A stretch of 64,000 bases of DNA from Centrapalus pauciflorus (lineage: Eukaryota > Streptophyta > Magnoliopsida > Asterales > Asteraceae). Where the stretch lies: positions 159,820 to 223,819 of the forward strand of contig JAANYP010007143.1 of the NCBI GenBank assembly GCA_020465985.1, given 5' to 3'. Position 1 is the stretch's first letter; each line of letters begins with the position of its first letter. The notes beneath the pieces were generated by a model that saw only the letters and a list, made by a program, of their open reading frames with translations, did no database searches and was not told the DNA's origin. The position numbers and the translations under genes were made by a program. Shown in pieces: positions 43,783 to 55,951 of this stretch.

Positions 43783-46700
43783 ATAGGAGAGTCCTTAGGA
43801 TACCATAGGCCTAATTTTTGTTGACCTTTGATATATCTAAAGATTCTCTTAACAACAAACGGATGTGAATCCTTTGGAGCACATTGAAACCTGGCACAAA
43901 CACAAACAACAAACATTATATCAGGTCTAGAAGATGTTAGATACATTAGTGAACCTATCAAGGATCTGTACAAATGAATATCCACATCCACTCCTTCTTT
44001 ATCTACATCAAGCTATTTATGAGTGTCCATTGGTGTGCTGGCAACCTTGGTTTCCTTGTATCCAAACTTTTCTAGGATATCATTCACATACTTTGATTGA
44101 CTTATGAAAAGTTCAGTGGGTTTTTGCTTGACCTGCAATCCTAGAAAGAAAGTTAGTTCTCCCATTGAACTCATTTGAAACTTTTTGTGCATCAAAGTCT
44201 CAAATTCCTTGCACAGAATGTCATTAATTGATCCAAAGATGATATCATCAACACAGATTTGAACAATAAGGATCTCTGATTTAATGGACTTTGTGAATAG
44301 TGTCTTGTCCAGAGTACCTCTCTTGAATCCATTATGTAGTAGATATGAAGACTAAGTGTCATACCATGCTCTTGGAGCTTGGTGAAGCCCATAGAGTGCT
44401 TTGTCTAACTTGTAGACTCTGTCTGGATACTTATAGTCTTCAATTCAAGGGGGTTGACACACATAAACCTCTTCTTCAATTTTACCATATAAAAATGTAG
44501 ATTTCACATCCATTTGGTACACTTTGAATCCTTTGTAGCTAGCATAGGCTAGGAACAGTCTGATGGCTTCTATTCTTGCTACTGGGGCAAAGACATCATC
44601 ATAGTCTATTCCTTCTTCTTGAGTGTATCCTTGAGCTACCATCCTTGCTTTGTTTTTGATCATTACACCTCTCTCATCCTTCTTATTTCTGAACACCCAT
44701 CTTGTACCAATTGCCCTCTTTCCTTTTGGAAAATTAATTAGTGTCCATACATTCTGAATCTTGAATTGCAAAAGTTCTTCTTGCATTGCCTCAATCCAAG
44801 ATGGATCCTTCAGTGCTTCAGATGCGTTCTTTGGTTCTAATTGTGACATGAAGCATGCATCTTCAAAGGCAGCTAGACTAAATTCAGGGACTGCTGTTTC
44901 AGTAGCAGTTGATTCCTTGTGAATCATTGTCCTCGTTTGCACAAGAGTGTGTGGATCTCCCATGATCTGTTTAAGAGGATGATATTTGTGAACCCTGAGT
45001 GTAAGTTCACTTTCTGTCTGAAATGAGCTTACCAGATTTTTATCATCACCTTCTGCACCACTTGATGATTCTGCTTCAGTAACAGTCTGATCTTGAGATT
45101 GGACTGGTTCCCTATTGGTTGGAGCAGTTACATTAGGACTTGGGATTGGCCCTTCAAACTCTGTATGTGTGTCTTGTTGGTCAATCAGGACCCCAGGTGG
45201 GTCACAAGAGAGAAATGGTAGTACAGTATACTCATCCCATTTATCAGAATCTTCAACAGTTGGAAACTTTGTGCCAACAGCTTGAATGTTTGTGTTAACA
45301 GCATGAGAATTTGTACTGGCAATTTCAACATTGTTCCCAACAGCTCCTGCAGAATACTCAACAAAGCTCAGAGAATTTGTTAGTGAATCTAAATCAAACA
45401 ACCAATCAGGACCAGTGCCTTTGATATTTGCAGTGTTTTCATTAAACTCAACATTGGCACTTTCTTCAATGGTTTTAGACACACTATTATATACCCTATA
45501 GGCTTTGCTTTGAGTAGAGTATCCTACAAAAAAATCCTTTTTCAGCCTTACTTTCAAACTTACCTAAGTGAGTTTTAGTATGGAGGATAGTGCATGAACA
45601 ACCAAAAGGTTTTAGAATGGCTACTAAGGGAATCCTGTGATGGAATAACTCATAGGGAGTTTTCCCTTGTGGCTGAACAACTTGAACCCTATTTAGAACA
45701 TAACAGGTTGTATTTACTGCCTCTGCCCAGAAGGCCATTGGCAATTAGGAATCAGCTAGCATGGTTCTAGTAGCCTGTATTAGTGTTCTATTCTTCCTTT
45801 CAGCTACACCATTTTGTTGTGGTGTTCTAGGTGCACCATATTGCCTTGCAATTCCTTTAGACTCACAGAAACTGTTTAGGACATGATTTTAAAATTCAGT
45901 TCCATTGTTTGAGCTGATCACCTTAACTTTTAAGTTAGATTGGTTTTCAATTATTAGAATAAAGGATTTGACCAACTCAACAGTTTCATCCTTAGTCCTA
46001 AGAAAATAAACTCATGTAAACCTGGTGAAATCATCAACAATGACTAAACAATATGCTCTTTTATTCAAACTCAGAACAGATGTTGGACCAAAAAGATCCA
46101 TATGAATCAGATGAAGAGCAGATGAGATTGAATTTACTTCCTTGGCCTGATGAGAAGTTTTGTGTTTCTTGCCTTTGAGACAGGCCACACAATGATCGTC
46201 ACATATGAACTCCTTCTATGGTAAACCTCTTACCAAGTTCTATTTAACTAAAACACTCATGGATTTAAAGTTCATGTGACACATCCTTCTGTGCCATAGA
46301 TCAGACTCATTTGATGATGCTTTGGATATTAAATAGCTTAAAAGTATTTGATTTGGATAAAAGTTATGTGTCCAAACAATAGACATTGTCCTTTGTTGGT
46401 GTTCTGAGTAAAACTAGATTTTCAGGTATTTCAAAAGCTTTTGATAGGACAATGCATTCAGAGTCTGTGAATAAAACAATATTTTGTTTGTCACAAACTT
46501 GACACACACTTTGTAAATTGTACTTCAGTTGTTCAACATATAAAACATCATTGAATATCATATTGTCTGCTTTGACAGTACCCTTACCTGTTACCTTACC
46601 TCCTTTGGAATTTCCTCCAAATGCAACAAACCCTCCTTCAAAGCTTTTGAAATTTGACAGGCATTCAGAGTTGCGTGTCATGTGCCTAGAGCATCCACTG

Positions 46701-47037
46701 TCCATGTGCCATCTTGTCTTATGTTGGTTCCTGTGGTTGCCCTGCTTAAAAAAAAGCTCAGTTACTAGTGGAGTAAACCCAAACCAAATTCGTTTTGGGT
46801 TGTCATTGTGCATTGACATAACTAAATATTGTTTTTGTCTTTTTAAACATAGTGAGATCCACTGCTGGATTCCTTGAGGAGTATTCAGTTATTACATGAG
46901 GTATCCAGGTGTTCTTTCCATCCTTTTCTTTAACAGTCTCAGATGATCCACTACCAGTTCCAGTTTTTGACTTAGCAGTTGGAACTGGATGTTGACTGTC
47001 AGCAGTTTTAGAATTAGCACTGCCAGTTCCAAGTTTT
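43783..47037 (-). mobile_element. Copia retrotransposon D, truncated at both visible ends
   Basis: A separate Copia family from A, A', B and C, but with a similar pol. On the minus strand it runs from a late gag/protease region (cut by Copia B at 47037) to RT (cut against Gypsy F at about 43783). No LTR, PBS or RNase H end is present in the window. The left boundary has no LTR end on either side, so it is a recombination or deletion junction and not a normal insertion. Confidence 0.88.
43785..47037 (-). pseudogene. pol: Copia pol pseudogene, element D
   Basis: Protease WHMDSGCSRHMTRNSE near 46700, pre-integrase and integrase zinc region near 46150-46350 (many stops), integrase core near 45780-46060 (broken), a linker (GTGPDWLFDLDSL), and a long open RT part 44445-45557 (370 codons: IDYDDVFAPVARIEAIRLF, FKVYQMDVKSTFLYG). 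The catalytic VDDIIFGS is near 44240 in a shifted frame, and MIGSL-type motif SLIGSLMYLTSSRPDIMF near 43950. Ends at LGLWYPKDSP. Multiple stops and frameshifts make it a clear pseudogene. It would have encoded the usual Copia enzymes. Confidence 0.88.
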
Positions 47038-47617
47038 TGTAAGGTGCTCTCTACAGATCTTATCTTGACGTGACACCTTCCAACAAGTGTGGAATCCTCG
47101 TTAGTGGCTTGACGGATAGACCACGCACACCGAAACACGGAGACTAGCACAGTGATAGACGGACAACGGATCGTCCCAACACGATGATTCTCTCGAAACG
47201 AAACTCTCTGATTGCTAGCAAGTTCGAGATCGCCTTTTGCTAAACCCTCTGACAAAATCTTCAAAAGTCTAATAATTAATCGAATTAACCCTTTATACTG
47301 CCCGGTTCGACTTTGTCTAGGACAAGTTCGAACTTGGCCCAAGGCCTATTCGAACTTGTCCTCTAACAAATCCGAACCTCTGTCTTCAAAATTATGTTTG
47401 AACTTATCTTTGATCTTAACTTTGAACTTATCTTTGAACTTTATGTTTGAACTTATTGTAACACAGTACCCTAAGTTCAAACATACAAACAATCAATATC
47501 AAACACATATTATCAAACATATATCAAACACTTGTTAATATTCAATAGCAAGTAAATTGACTTACACAAAATGCTATCCATACTTAGACTGCTATCGTCA
47601 CACAGGATGTACTAACA
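47038..47617 (-). repeat. 3' LTR of Copia B
   Basis: 580 bp, TGTAAGGTGCTC to GTACTAACA on the plus strand, most like the A LTR. The PPT follows at 47618-47630 (TCAAGAGGGAGTC on the element strand, one base off that of A'). ORFs crossing it (46803-47342) are accidental. Confidence 0.9.
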
Positions 47618-47658
47618 GACTCCCTCTTGACGATAGCTTCTAATTATTTACATTTTGT

Positions 47659-50600
47659 CTAAGCACTAGAGCTATATAAGCTACTACCTGCATATAAGCC
47701 TATATTAATACATACTCTAACTATCTTTTGGAATTTCCTAGCCTCGGATATCCATCCTTCATGAATGAAGATAGGCTGATCGTGTAGCTTTCGCAGGTCT
47801 TCCTTAGATAGTTTGATTAGGTGCAACGGATCATACACCTTCAAAATTACTTTGTCTTCTACACCTTCCATAACTGCTTCAGCTGTATCATTGTCTATAT
47901 ACCACCATTTCATGTTTCCAAGAATGTCTTGTGGCATAGATTTCAATGGTACTTTCTTCAAACATCTGACAGGTTTATAAACCATTTTAGCCCATGGTCT
48001 TCCCGTGTGAGGATCTATTCTTGACTCATCCTCAACTCTTTTGTCTGACCTCGGCTTGAGTCTTTCGAACTTTCCGGATTTGCCTTCTTTTCTGATTATC
48101 TTTGCAATAACTTCAGCATAAGGGTCCTCTCCAATATTGATCAACTCTTTCCAGGGTAACTCCTTCACTTCTACCTTTGGCAGTGTGTTAAACACTTTGA
48201 GGGTTCGCCTTAGGTATTGAAGTCTGTCTATTCTCTTTAATATAAATAGCTGCAGATCTCTGTCAAAGAACCAACTAATAATTCCACCTGAGAGGTTTTC
48301 GGAACCTGGCACTCTCATCCTCCTTTTCATCTTCGGCTCTGCCTTCTTCTCTTCCTTAAGGAACCATAGATTTAACAATTCAGCTCTGGTTGGTTCTTTC
48401 TCAGCTTCCTTCAGTTATGAATCTTCTACAGAGGCCAACTTAATCTCATCAATATCAATCACATTTTGATCATTCTGTACATATTGTTCTGTGATGGGTT
48501 GTGAATAAATGATTACTTCATCAATGTTTTCATCTTCATCTTCCACAACCTCCTCATCAAATTTCCAATCAACTATGTCTTCAGGTACAAACTCTCCTTC
48601 CTCCAAATCTGCAGCATCATCTTCAAAGTCAAACACTATCTCTTCTTCTTCAATATCCATCAGAGCATCTATCATCTCGCTCTCAATGGACTTAGAAGCT
48701 TCACCTTCAGCCCTTTCTTCTACTGCAGACTGACTTGGCTCCCCCTGAATTGTTGCTCGCTGAGCAGTCTGAAAATCTGCTAGCTCATTTTCTTTTCTTG
48801 CCTCGGGATCATTGCCGTCATCATCATCTCTCCTTATCACTTGGGCTTCTTTACAGCTATTCTCCCCCTGAGCTTGAAGATTCTTCAATAACTGCTCCAG
48901 GAGGGACTTCATTGATTTAATCTCAGAAGCTTGATCAATAATAGTTGTTTTCAGTGCAGCATTCTCCTGATCAAGTCTGGCGTTATGCGCTTGAAGTTCG
49001 TTGACTGCTATGGTAAGCTGGAAGATTTGGATTGTTTGGAAATCCACTTTGCTCCTCAGCTCTGTAAAACGCTGATTCTCAGTGAATGTGGACGATGTTG
49101 ATGAAATGGATGTAATTGGTGATGGCGTGATGGATGGTTGGACAGCTGGAATTTCAGGCTCTGGAGCAGAAGTGGATGAAGCTCCCTGCATAAAACGATG
49201 TCTCTTCGCCCTATGCCTAGGAACAAGAGGAGTAGGATCTTCTGCTTTAAAATCAGAATCATCATCTCAAGATCTAGCAGCTCTTGTGTCCTCTTCTCTT
49301 GTACTGACCACAATTCTAGAACCATATCTGCCTATGCGGACAGATGGATCAACACGCTCTACTTCAACTTCTTGTACTTCTACTTCTTCAACTTCTTCCG
49401 ACTCAGACTCAGAGGTGGTCATAGCTTGACCTTCTACCTCAGCCTATGCTTCTGCTTCTTCTCCTAGGACCTCAAAGTCCATTTCATCACCGTGTTGTGG
49501 CTGATATTCATCTATGTCTCTAAAAATATCATTGAAATCAGCTGGAGGCTCCAAAATGTTATCAATTAGCTCAGCAGAAACATCTTGCTGTGCCTGAGTA
49601 CCATGAGCCCATATTTCCTCTAGAGTCTCTACTCTAGGATCAACTTCTGGGGCCACGCCTGAAAGACCCGCAGTGTCCGACGATGGACCTGCTGCCGATG
49701 ACTCTTGAACTCTGCTTGCTGAAGGCCTGGATGCCTGAGTTTGACTTGCTGTAGCTCTTTGCCTTCTTCTTGGTTGCGGTGGTGGTCGTTGCTGCTGTTG
49801 AGGCTGTTGTGAAGGCTGTTGTTGCATTGGCTGCGACTGTGGCCCTTCTCCAGCCCAGTTATCCCCTTCTGGGGCCACAAAATCTGGATTGACCACTGCC
49901 CCAAAGAAAGGTGCATCAAGTGGCCTGACCTGCTCAGCCCTGCAGGCATTGTGTGACTAGCCGTCAGCAAAAATTCATTTATCTATAATTGCCACACTTT
50001 GAATATCTGGAAGTTGTGGCAGATTTGGCAAAAAAATGACGAATCAGCATCATCACAAAGCGCGGATACATCAAAAATATTTCCCGCGCTGGAGCTGTGA
50101 TCTGATGCACAAACTCCGCAAAGAAAATCTCTAAATAGCTAAAGCTTTTATTATACACCAAAGCAATCATAGCCGACTGCAACTTGGATACTATATAGTC
50201 AAATCGCGCCTTTTTCGGTGCAAAGCACACCATAATCACATGCGCTAAATACTTCCACTGCCCTATTAATCCACTCTTCATGAATGAAGCTTTGGTTATA
50301 TCCAGGGCATATCCCATTCGCAAGAAGGCCGCTTGCCTTATATCCACAGGGAAATCAATTGGCCCTGCCTCTTGTTCTACAGACCCTAGCTGCAAAATTT
50401 GACGGAGCATATCCGCGGAGAAACTTTTGGCTGCCCGGCAACTCTTGTCCTTAAAATTGCCGGCATCACCGTACAGTCAACTTGTAAGTGCTCCCAAAAT
50501 TGCCTTACATACGGTAATATAATCTGCACATTATGGGATAGTGCATACAACACCCTGGAATGTGCCAAAAACTCTATCATCTGTCTAAATGCCTGTGCTT

Positions 50601-50688
50601 CGGGAAGCTCTCTGTCTGGAGACATTAACATATTATGCTTCTGGAAGAACGCCCTTTCACCCATATCTGCACATAAAACAATAACCAA
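47659..50688 (-). pseudogene. Extra ORF downstream of pol, about 1,010 codons, element B
   Basis: Homologue of 17657-20680. The N-terminal domain (ILPYVRQFWEHLQVDC, MGYALDITKASFMKSGLIGQ) lies partly in another frame (49979-50410) because of two indels. Gln-rich linker, basic RHRAKRHRFMQG, coiled coil (VDFQTIQIFQLTIAVNELQ) and acidic region follow. The C-terminal domain (ISWFFDRDLQLFILKR, WKELINIGEDPYAEVIAKII, HTGRPWAKMVYKPVRC) is the best preserved part, mostly with conservative substitutions relative to A'. Stops near 49442, 49266 and 48417. PPT-like tracts lie inside it at 48739-48748 and 48862-48872, at the same places as in A'. Function unknown. Confidence 0.82.
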
Positions 50689-52714
50689 AATTAGTAGTGA
50701 AAGATAAAAATGAAACTTGTTTAATTACGAATTTGTGTTATTTTGAACTTATGTAAGTCCAAAATCCAACACATTCGAATTTCTACAAGTTTGAAGTTCA
50801 AATTATGCAAACATTTCGAATTTTAAAAATAGTTTCGAAGGACATGTTCGAATTTGACTGAATTCGAGTTTGTTGACAAATTCGAATTTCCTGACAAGTT
50901 TGAACATGATGAACATGTTCGAAGTCGGTCACTTTCGAACACAAATCCATGATTTTAACCCCATTAGACTTAGAAAATAGTATTAACTAGTCCTATTAGG
51001 TTCTAATCGAAGATATATGCGATTTATTTGTAGTTTCACCGGTTAAAACTTGTGATTTTGAGTCACAAAGTTTAAACCCCAAAAACTTCTAAAATCATTG
51101 ATTTTTTGCTATAATTGAGTCCTAGACTACCTAAACTTTGCATAATACAGATGTTTATACCTAAAGTGGTTGATACATTCGAACACAAATGGACAAAACT
51201 TCGAGAAATAGTAGAAGATTCGAAAACGGCAAACTCGAAGACAAGTTCGAAATCGCACGGGGACAAGTTCGAAATATCAAAATCGAAGGTAGGTGATAAT
51301 GAATGAGTCACTGTTGACCTTTATATACTAACCACCTTCGAATTTGCATTAAAATCGAATATTCTGACTGATTCGAATGTTAGTTCGACTTTGTCTGGAA
51401 TTCGAATTTAAGTGAAAATTTTGAAAATCTTTGAATAAAATTCAACTTATTCAACTTTTCCAACTTTTAAAACTTTTTCGTGTAACGGAACAAACTTTGC
51501 AAAATTATTCACACTAAGCAATAGATTTTCATGCAATGTTTGTTTATTCAACTAAAAATGCATCCTTAGTAACTTTGACCTCTTTCCTACTTAGAAAAAA
51601 ATAAAAAAAAAACAAAATAAAACAAAATAAAAAATTTTAAATAAAATTTAAACTTAAGCTACTCAAAAATACTTTTAAAATATACATCCTATACTAACAG
51701 AATATTTTTGCGAGAAAGTCAAAGAAAGGTTCAATCAGATAGCGGTGTCAAATACGCACTTTCAGTATTCCACTCTCACAATTAGGAATTTTTGATTCCT
51801 TGATTGTTTGTCGTGACACACATCTCTAGGTGATTGTTGGTATTATTTTCCCTTTAAACATGTTACACTTTGGAATATCCCTTGGCCTTTTTATTTATCA
51901 AGAAACTACCTTACGTGTCTCAGACTTAGACATACTTTTATGATCAATGCATACACACATCGATTATAACTTTTCGGTATTGCAAATTTTCTTTAAAAGG
52001 CAAACGTCAGAGACAGTTCTGTATTTACATACAACAGAGTGTCTTAGTTTGTCTTAAAGTTTATTTAAAGCTAGCAAAACAGCGATGACAGGTCTGTACT
52101 GACGTACAACAAAGCGACTTATCTTGCTAACTCGAGTCAAACCAGAGCCAACAGGTCTGTACTTACGTACAACAAAGTTACTTGTTTTGACTTTCAATCC
52201 ACTATCATGATTTTTCTATTCTTTTCTTTTCTTTTAGATGTATTTGATGTGGCTATACATCCCCTAGAAAATTTGCATACCTCTTTTAGAATCATTGTAT
52301 GTATGTGTCTAACATAAAAATTAAGACCCTTTGGTCATACATCTAAGTTAGTTACACATATGACTTTTTCTTGAATATTTTATTAGCTTTGAGATTCCCT
52401 TTGTGTATTATGCCTACCAACACATCAAACTAGAAAATGTATATCACTTAGAGTTTAAGGTGCATTATGTGTGAAAGCTTAAACTTAGAGATTGTATCGA
52501 CTGTGCTAATTTTCGTCACTTTGAACCTATGTATCTAATACTTAACTCATTTTTTAATATTATTTTTTTTTTTGAGCTTGTTATGGTTTTCTCTCTTTTT
52601 TCTTTTCTTTTTTCATAAATAAGAATAAGTTAATAAAATAACCTACTAACTTACTATAAAAGGAAAGAAAACTTACTACTATAAAAAGAAATAAATTCTA
52701 CTAGGGTCAAGCTA
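50689..52714 (-). other. Non-coding region between pol and the extra ORF, element B
   Basis: About 2.0 kb. TTCGAA-rich near 50800-51420, A-rich near 51595-51640, conserved blocks shared with A' and C from 51700 on. No gene. Confidence 0.85.
52013..52180 (-). promoter_or_regulatory. Array of three small hairpins, element B
   Basis: Cores at 52020-52033, 52095-52108 and 52158-52171. On the element strand: UGUAU-GUAA-AUACA, UGUAC-GUCA-GUACA, UGUAC-GUAA-GUACA. Unit 1 keeps a perfect stem although both sides differ from units 2 and 3, a compensatory pair change. Confidence 0.72.
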
Positions 52715-55700
52715 CTATGGATTACGCATGCCATTTAGTTGAACTTACAACTCAAAACGCGACTTATCAAAAGCTTTGGTGAATAAATCAGCATTATTAT
52801 CTTCCGTTGCCACTTTTACCAGATTGATAAAATTCTTTTCAGCACAATCATGTATAAAATGGTGTCTTATGTCTATGTGCTTTGTTTTACTGTGTTTAAC
52901 TGGATTATTGGTTTTAGAAATAGTAGACTGGTTATTTATCCTAATAGGAGTATGAGTATAAGTCAAACTGTAATCCCGCAATTGTTGTTGTATCCACAAA
53001 ACCTGTGAACAGCAACTACCAGCAGCTACATATTCGGCCTCGCACGTTGAGACGGCTACCGAAGTCTGTTTCTTGCATTGCCAGGAAACGAGTCTCCCTC
53101 CAAGGAACTGACAACCTCCAGTTGTGGACTTGCGATTCAAGCTGCACCCTCCATAATCTGAATCCGTGAAAGCTTCCAATTCCAGATCACCATCCGCGTG
53201 ATACCAAAGTTCCAGCTACGGTTTCGACTTGAGGTATCTCAGAAACCTAGCATAAATACACACAACAAACATTATGTCAGGTCTAGAAGCAGTTAAGTAC
53301 ATAAGTGATCCGATCATGGCCCGATATAATGTCGGATCCACATCGGTATCACTTTCTGTACCCGATCCGAGATTGTGATTCACTTGAATCGGCGTGCTAA
53401 AGTGAGCCATCAGCTTGGTTCCTTCCATCTCGAAGCGCTCTAGAATGTCATAGACATACTTCGTCTGATAGATAAACATACCCTCCTTCCTCTGCTCAAC
53501 TTGCAAACCCAGAAAGAAGTTTAACTCACCCATAGCACTCATCTCAAACTTAGACTTCATCACCTTCTCAAAGTCTTTGCACATCTGCTCGTCGGATGAC
53601 CCAAAAATGATATCATCGACGTACACTTGTACCAAAATGAAATGTTCACCCTTCCTCTTCCCAAATAGTGTACTATCAATTCTCCCTCTTTCAAACCTAT
53701 TGTCTAAAAGATGAGTTGATAGTGTCTTGTACCACGCCCTTGCTGCTTGATGTAGTCCATACAAAGCCTTATCTAAACGATACACTGTGTCTGGATACTT
53801 TGGATCTGTAAACCCGGGCGGTTGTTCCACATACACCAGTTCCTTCACTTTGCCATAGAGAAATGCACTCTTAACGTCTAACTAATAGACTTTAAATCCT
53901 TTGAAGGAAGCAAAAGCTAGGAATAAACGGATTGCCTCAAGCCTTGCTACTGGCGCAAATACTTCATTGTAATCGATTCCTTCCTATTGGTTGAAACCCT
54001 TTACTACAAGTCCTGCCTTGTTGCGAGTTACTATACCCCGATCATCTCTCTTGCACTTAAAAACCTACTTGGTTCCTATTGCAAATTCTCCTCGAGGTAA
54101 CGGAACTAACTCCCACACTTCAAGTTTCCTGAATTGTGACAGTTCTTCCTGCATCGCTTCAACCCAAGAATTGTCTTTCAGTGCCATTTGCACATTCTTC
54201 GGCTCTACTTGCGAGATGAAACATGAATACAAGCAAGTGTGAAAAGCCTCGGAGTCATTGATCATTGACAACAACACTGTGTTGTTATTCAAACTACTCC
54301 TAGTCCTCACACCAACATTCGGATTTCCTATGATACTCTCAACAGGATGATCTCCTAAATTTGATCCTATTTCACCTAATGGGGGAACGACTTCAGACTC
54401 TACATTTTCTTCCTCATGAACACTGTCTTCGGAGTTAGAATTTGGAGTCTGATTTTCGATTGTCGGAAACTCAAAATCATTCTCTGCTGGAGATCTCTCT
54501 TCTGTCGTTGTAGGCTCAGATGTTGATGGAAAGGTCGTCCTCGGAAAACATTGACCCTCATCATTCAGATTTAATGACGACAAGTCCTGTTCGATTGTAC
54601 CTGCATTTCCATCCAAAGGAATGTTAAATGATTCCAACAGTTTTTCATAATCAAAACTCCATTCCGGACCAGTTTGGGGTTCATGTGTATAACTTGTTAC
54701 ATCAATATTATACACAATCTCTACTGTACCATTTGATTTGTTAAAAACCCTTTTATTTGGTGAGTTCGGCACATAACCTAGGAGATAACCTTCGTCAGCC
54801 TTTTCACCAAACTTAGGTTGATGTTTTGTTTTCATTAACGTACATGGTAACCCAAATGGTTCGAAGCCAGTTAAATTTGGTGGCCTTTTATTCAAAACTT
54901 CATAACTGGTTTTGTTTAGTGATTTGACAGTAAGGACCCGATTTAAAACATGACATGCGATATTCACTACCTCCCCTCAAAACATGGTAGGAAGTTTTGA
55001 ATCCAAAAGCATGGTCCTTGCCGCCTCAATCAAAGTCCTGTTTTCCGTTTTCCTTTTGATAGGAATATACACCAATTACAGTGTTTTTGAATTCCGTTTC
55101 GTTATCACTCCTGATACGTTTTACCTGCGTCCTATAGGAGTTTTCGACTTGGTCTAAGAACCCGATTAGCTTAGCAGCTGTCTCGTCCTTCGTACCTAAA
55201 AAGAAAACTCATGAAAATCGTGAGTAATCATCAGTGATAACTAAACAGTACCAACTACCACCAATACTCCTTTTGTTGATTGGTCCGAACAGGTCCATAT
55301 GCAACAAATCGAAAGCGGCAGATATAGAGTTTTGAGTCTTGGACTTGTGTGACTTCTTGTGTTGTTTGCCTTTCTTGCACGGTACACACTTGTCTTCAAA
55401 CTGAAAACTCTTCATTGGAACACCTTGCACCACTCCATTTTTAGTGATGTAGTTCATTTTTCTTAGGTGCAAGTGTGCCATGCGTCTGTGCCATAAAACT
55501 GATTCGGTTTCTGAAGCTTTTGATATAAGACATATTGGTCCCATAGAAGATTCTGGTTTATTCATGTCTAGCATGTACAAGTCATTCTTCCTTGGGCCCT
55601 CATCAATATCCACTCTTTAGGTACTTTAAATCCCGGTTTTAGCACTAACGCCTCAGTATCATTGAAAATCACTGAGTTCTTCTTATCACAGATTTGAGAT

Positions 55701-55951
55701 ACACTAATGAGATTATGAACAACTTTATCAACATGTTAAACTTGATCAAGTTTGATAGTCCCATTAGTGACCACTCCAGTACCGGTGATATTTCCTCCTT
55801 TATTACCAGCGAATAATACAAATCCCCTATTCCCTCCCTTGAAGTCTGTGAGTAGACTTCTTTCCCCAGTCATGTGCCTAGAGCAACCACTGTCGACGAA
55901 CCACTTGTTGTTTGGACCTGTAGTTATCTCCTGCACATGAAAGAAAAGAGG
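52715..55951 (-). pseudogene. pol: Copia pol pseudogene, element B
   Basis: Same domain order as in A'. Protease WFVDSGCSRHMTG near 55900, integrase region 55209-55613, RT with VYVDDIIFGSSDEQ near 53620, RNase H EAFTDSDYGGC near 53160 and KHIDIRHHFIHD. Damage includes a small deletion near 53240 that removes about 16 codons at the RT/RNase H junction, a deletion near 55050 that removes the integrase segment holding the catalytic Glu, and several stops and frameshifts. Confidence 0.9.

Noticed and set aside
43783..47037. Treating Copia D as a fifth copy of the A/A'/B/C family
   Set aside because: Its pol linker and protease flanks differ throughout (for example GTGPDWLFDLDSL), so it is a different Copia family.
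46803..47342. 179-codon ORF on the minus strand
   Set aside because: It joins the end of Copia D to the antisense of the Copia B LTR across an insertion boundary; not a gene.
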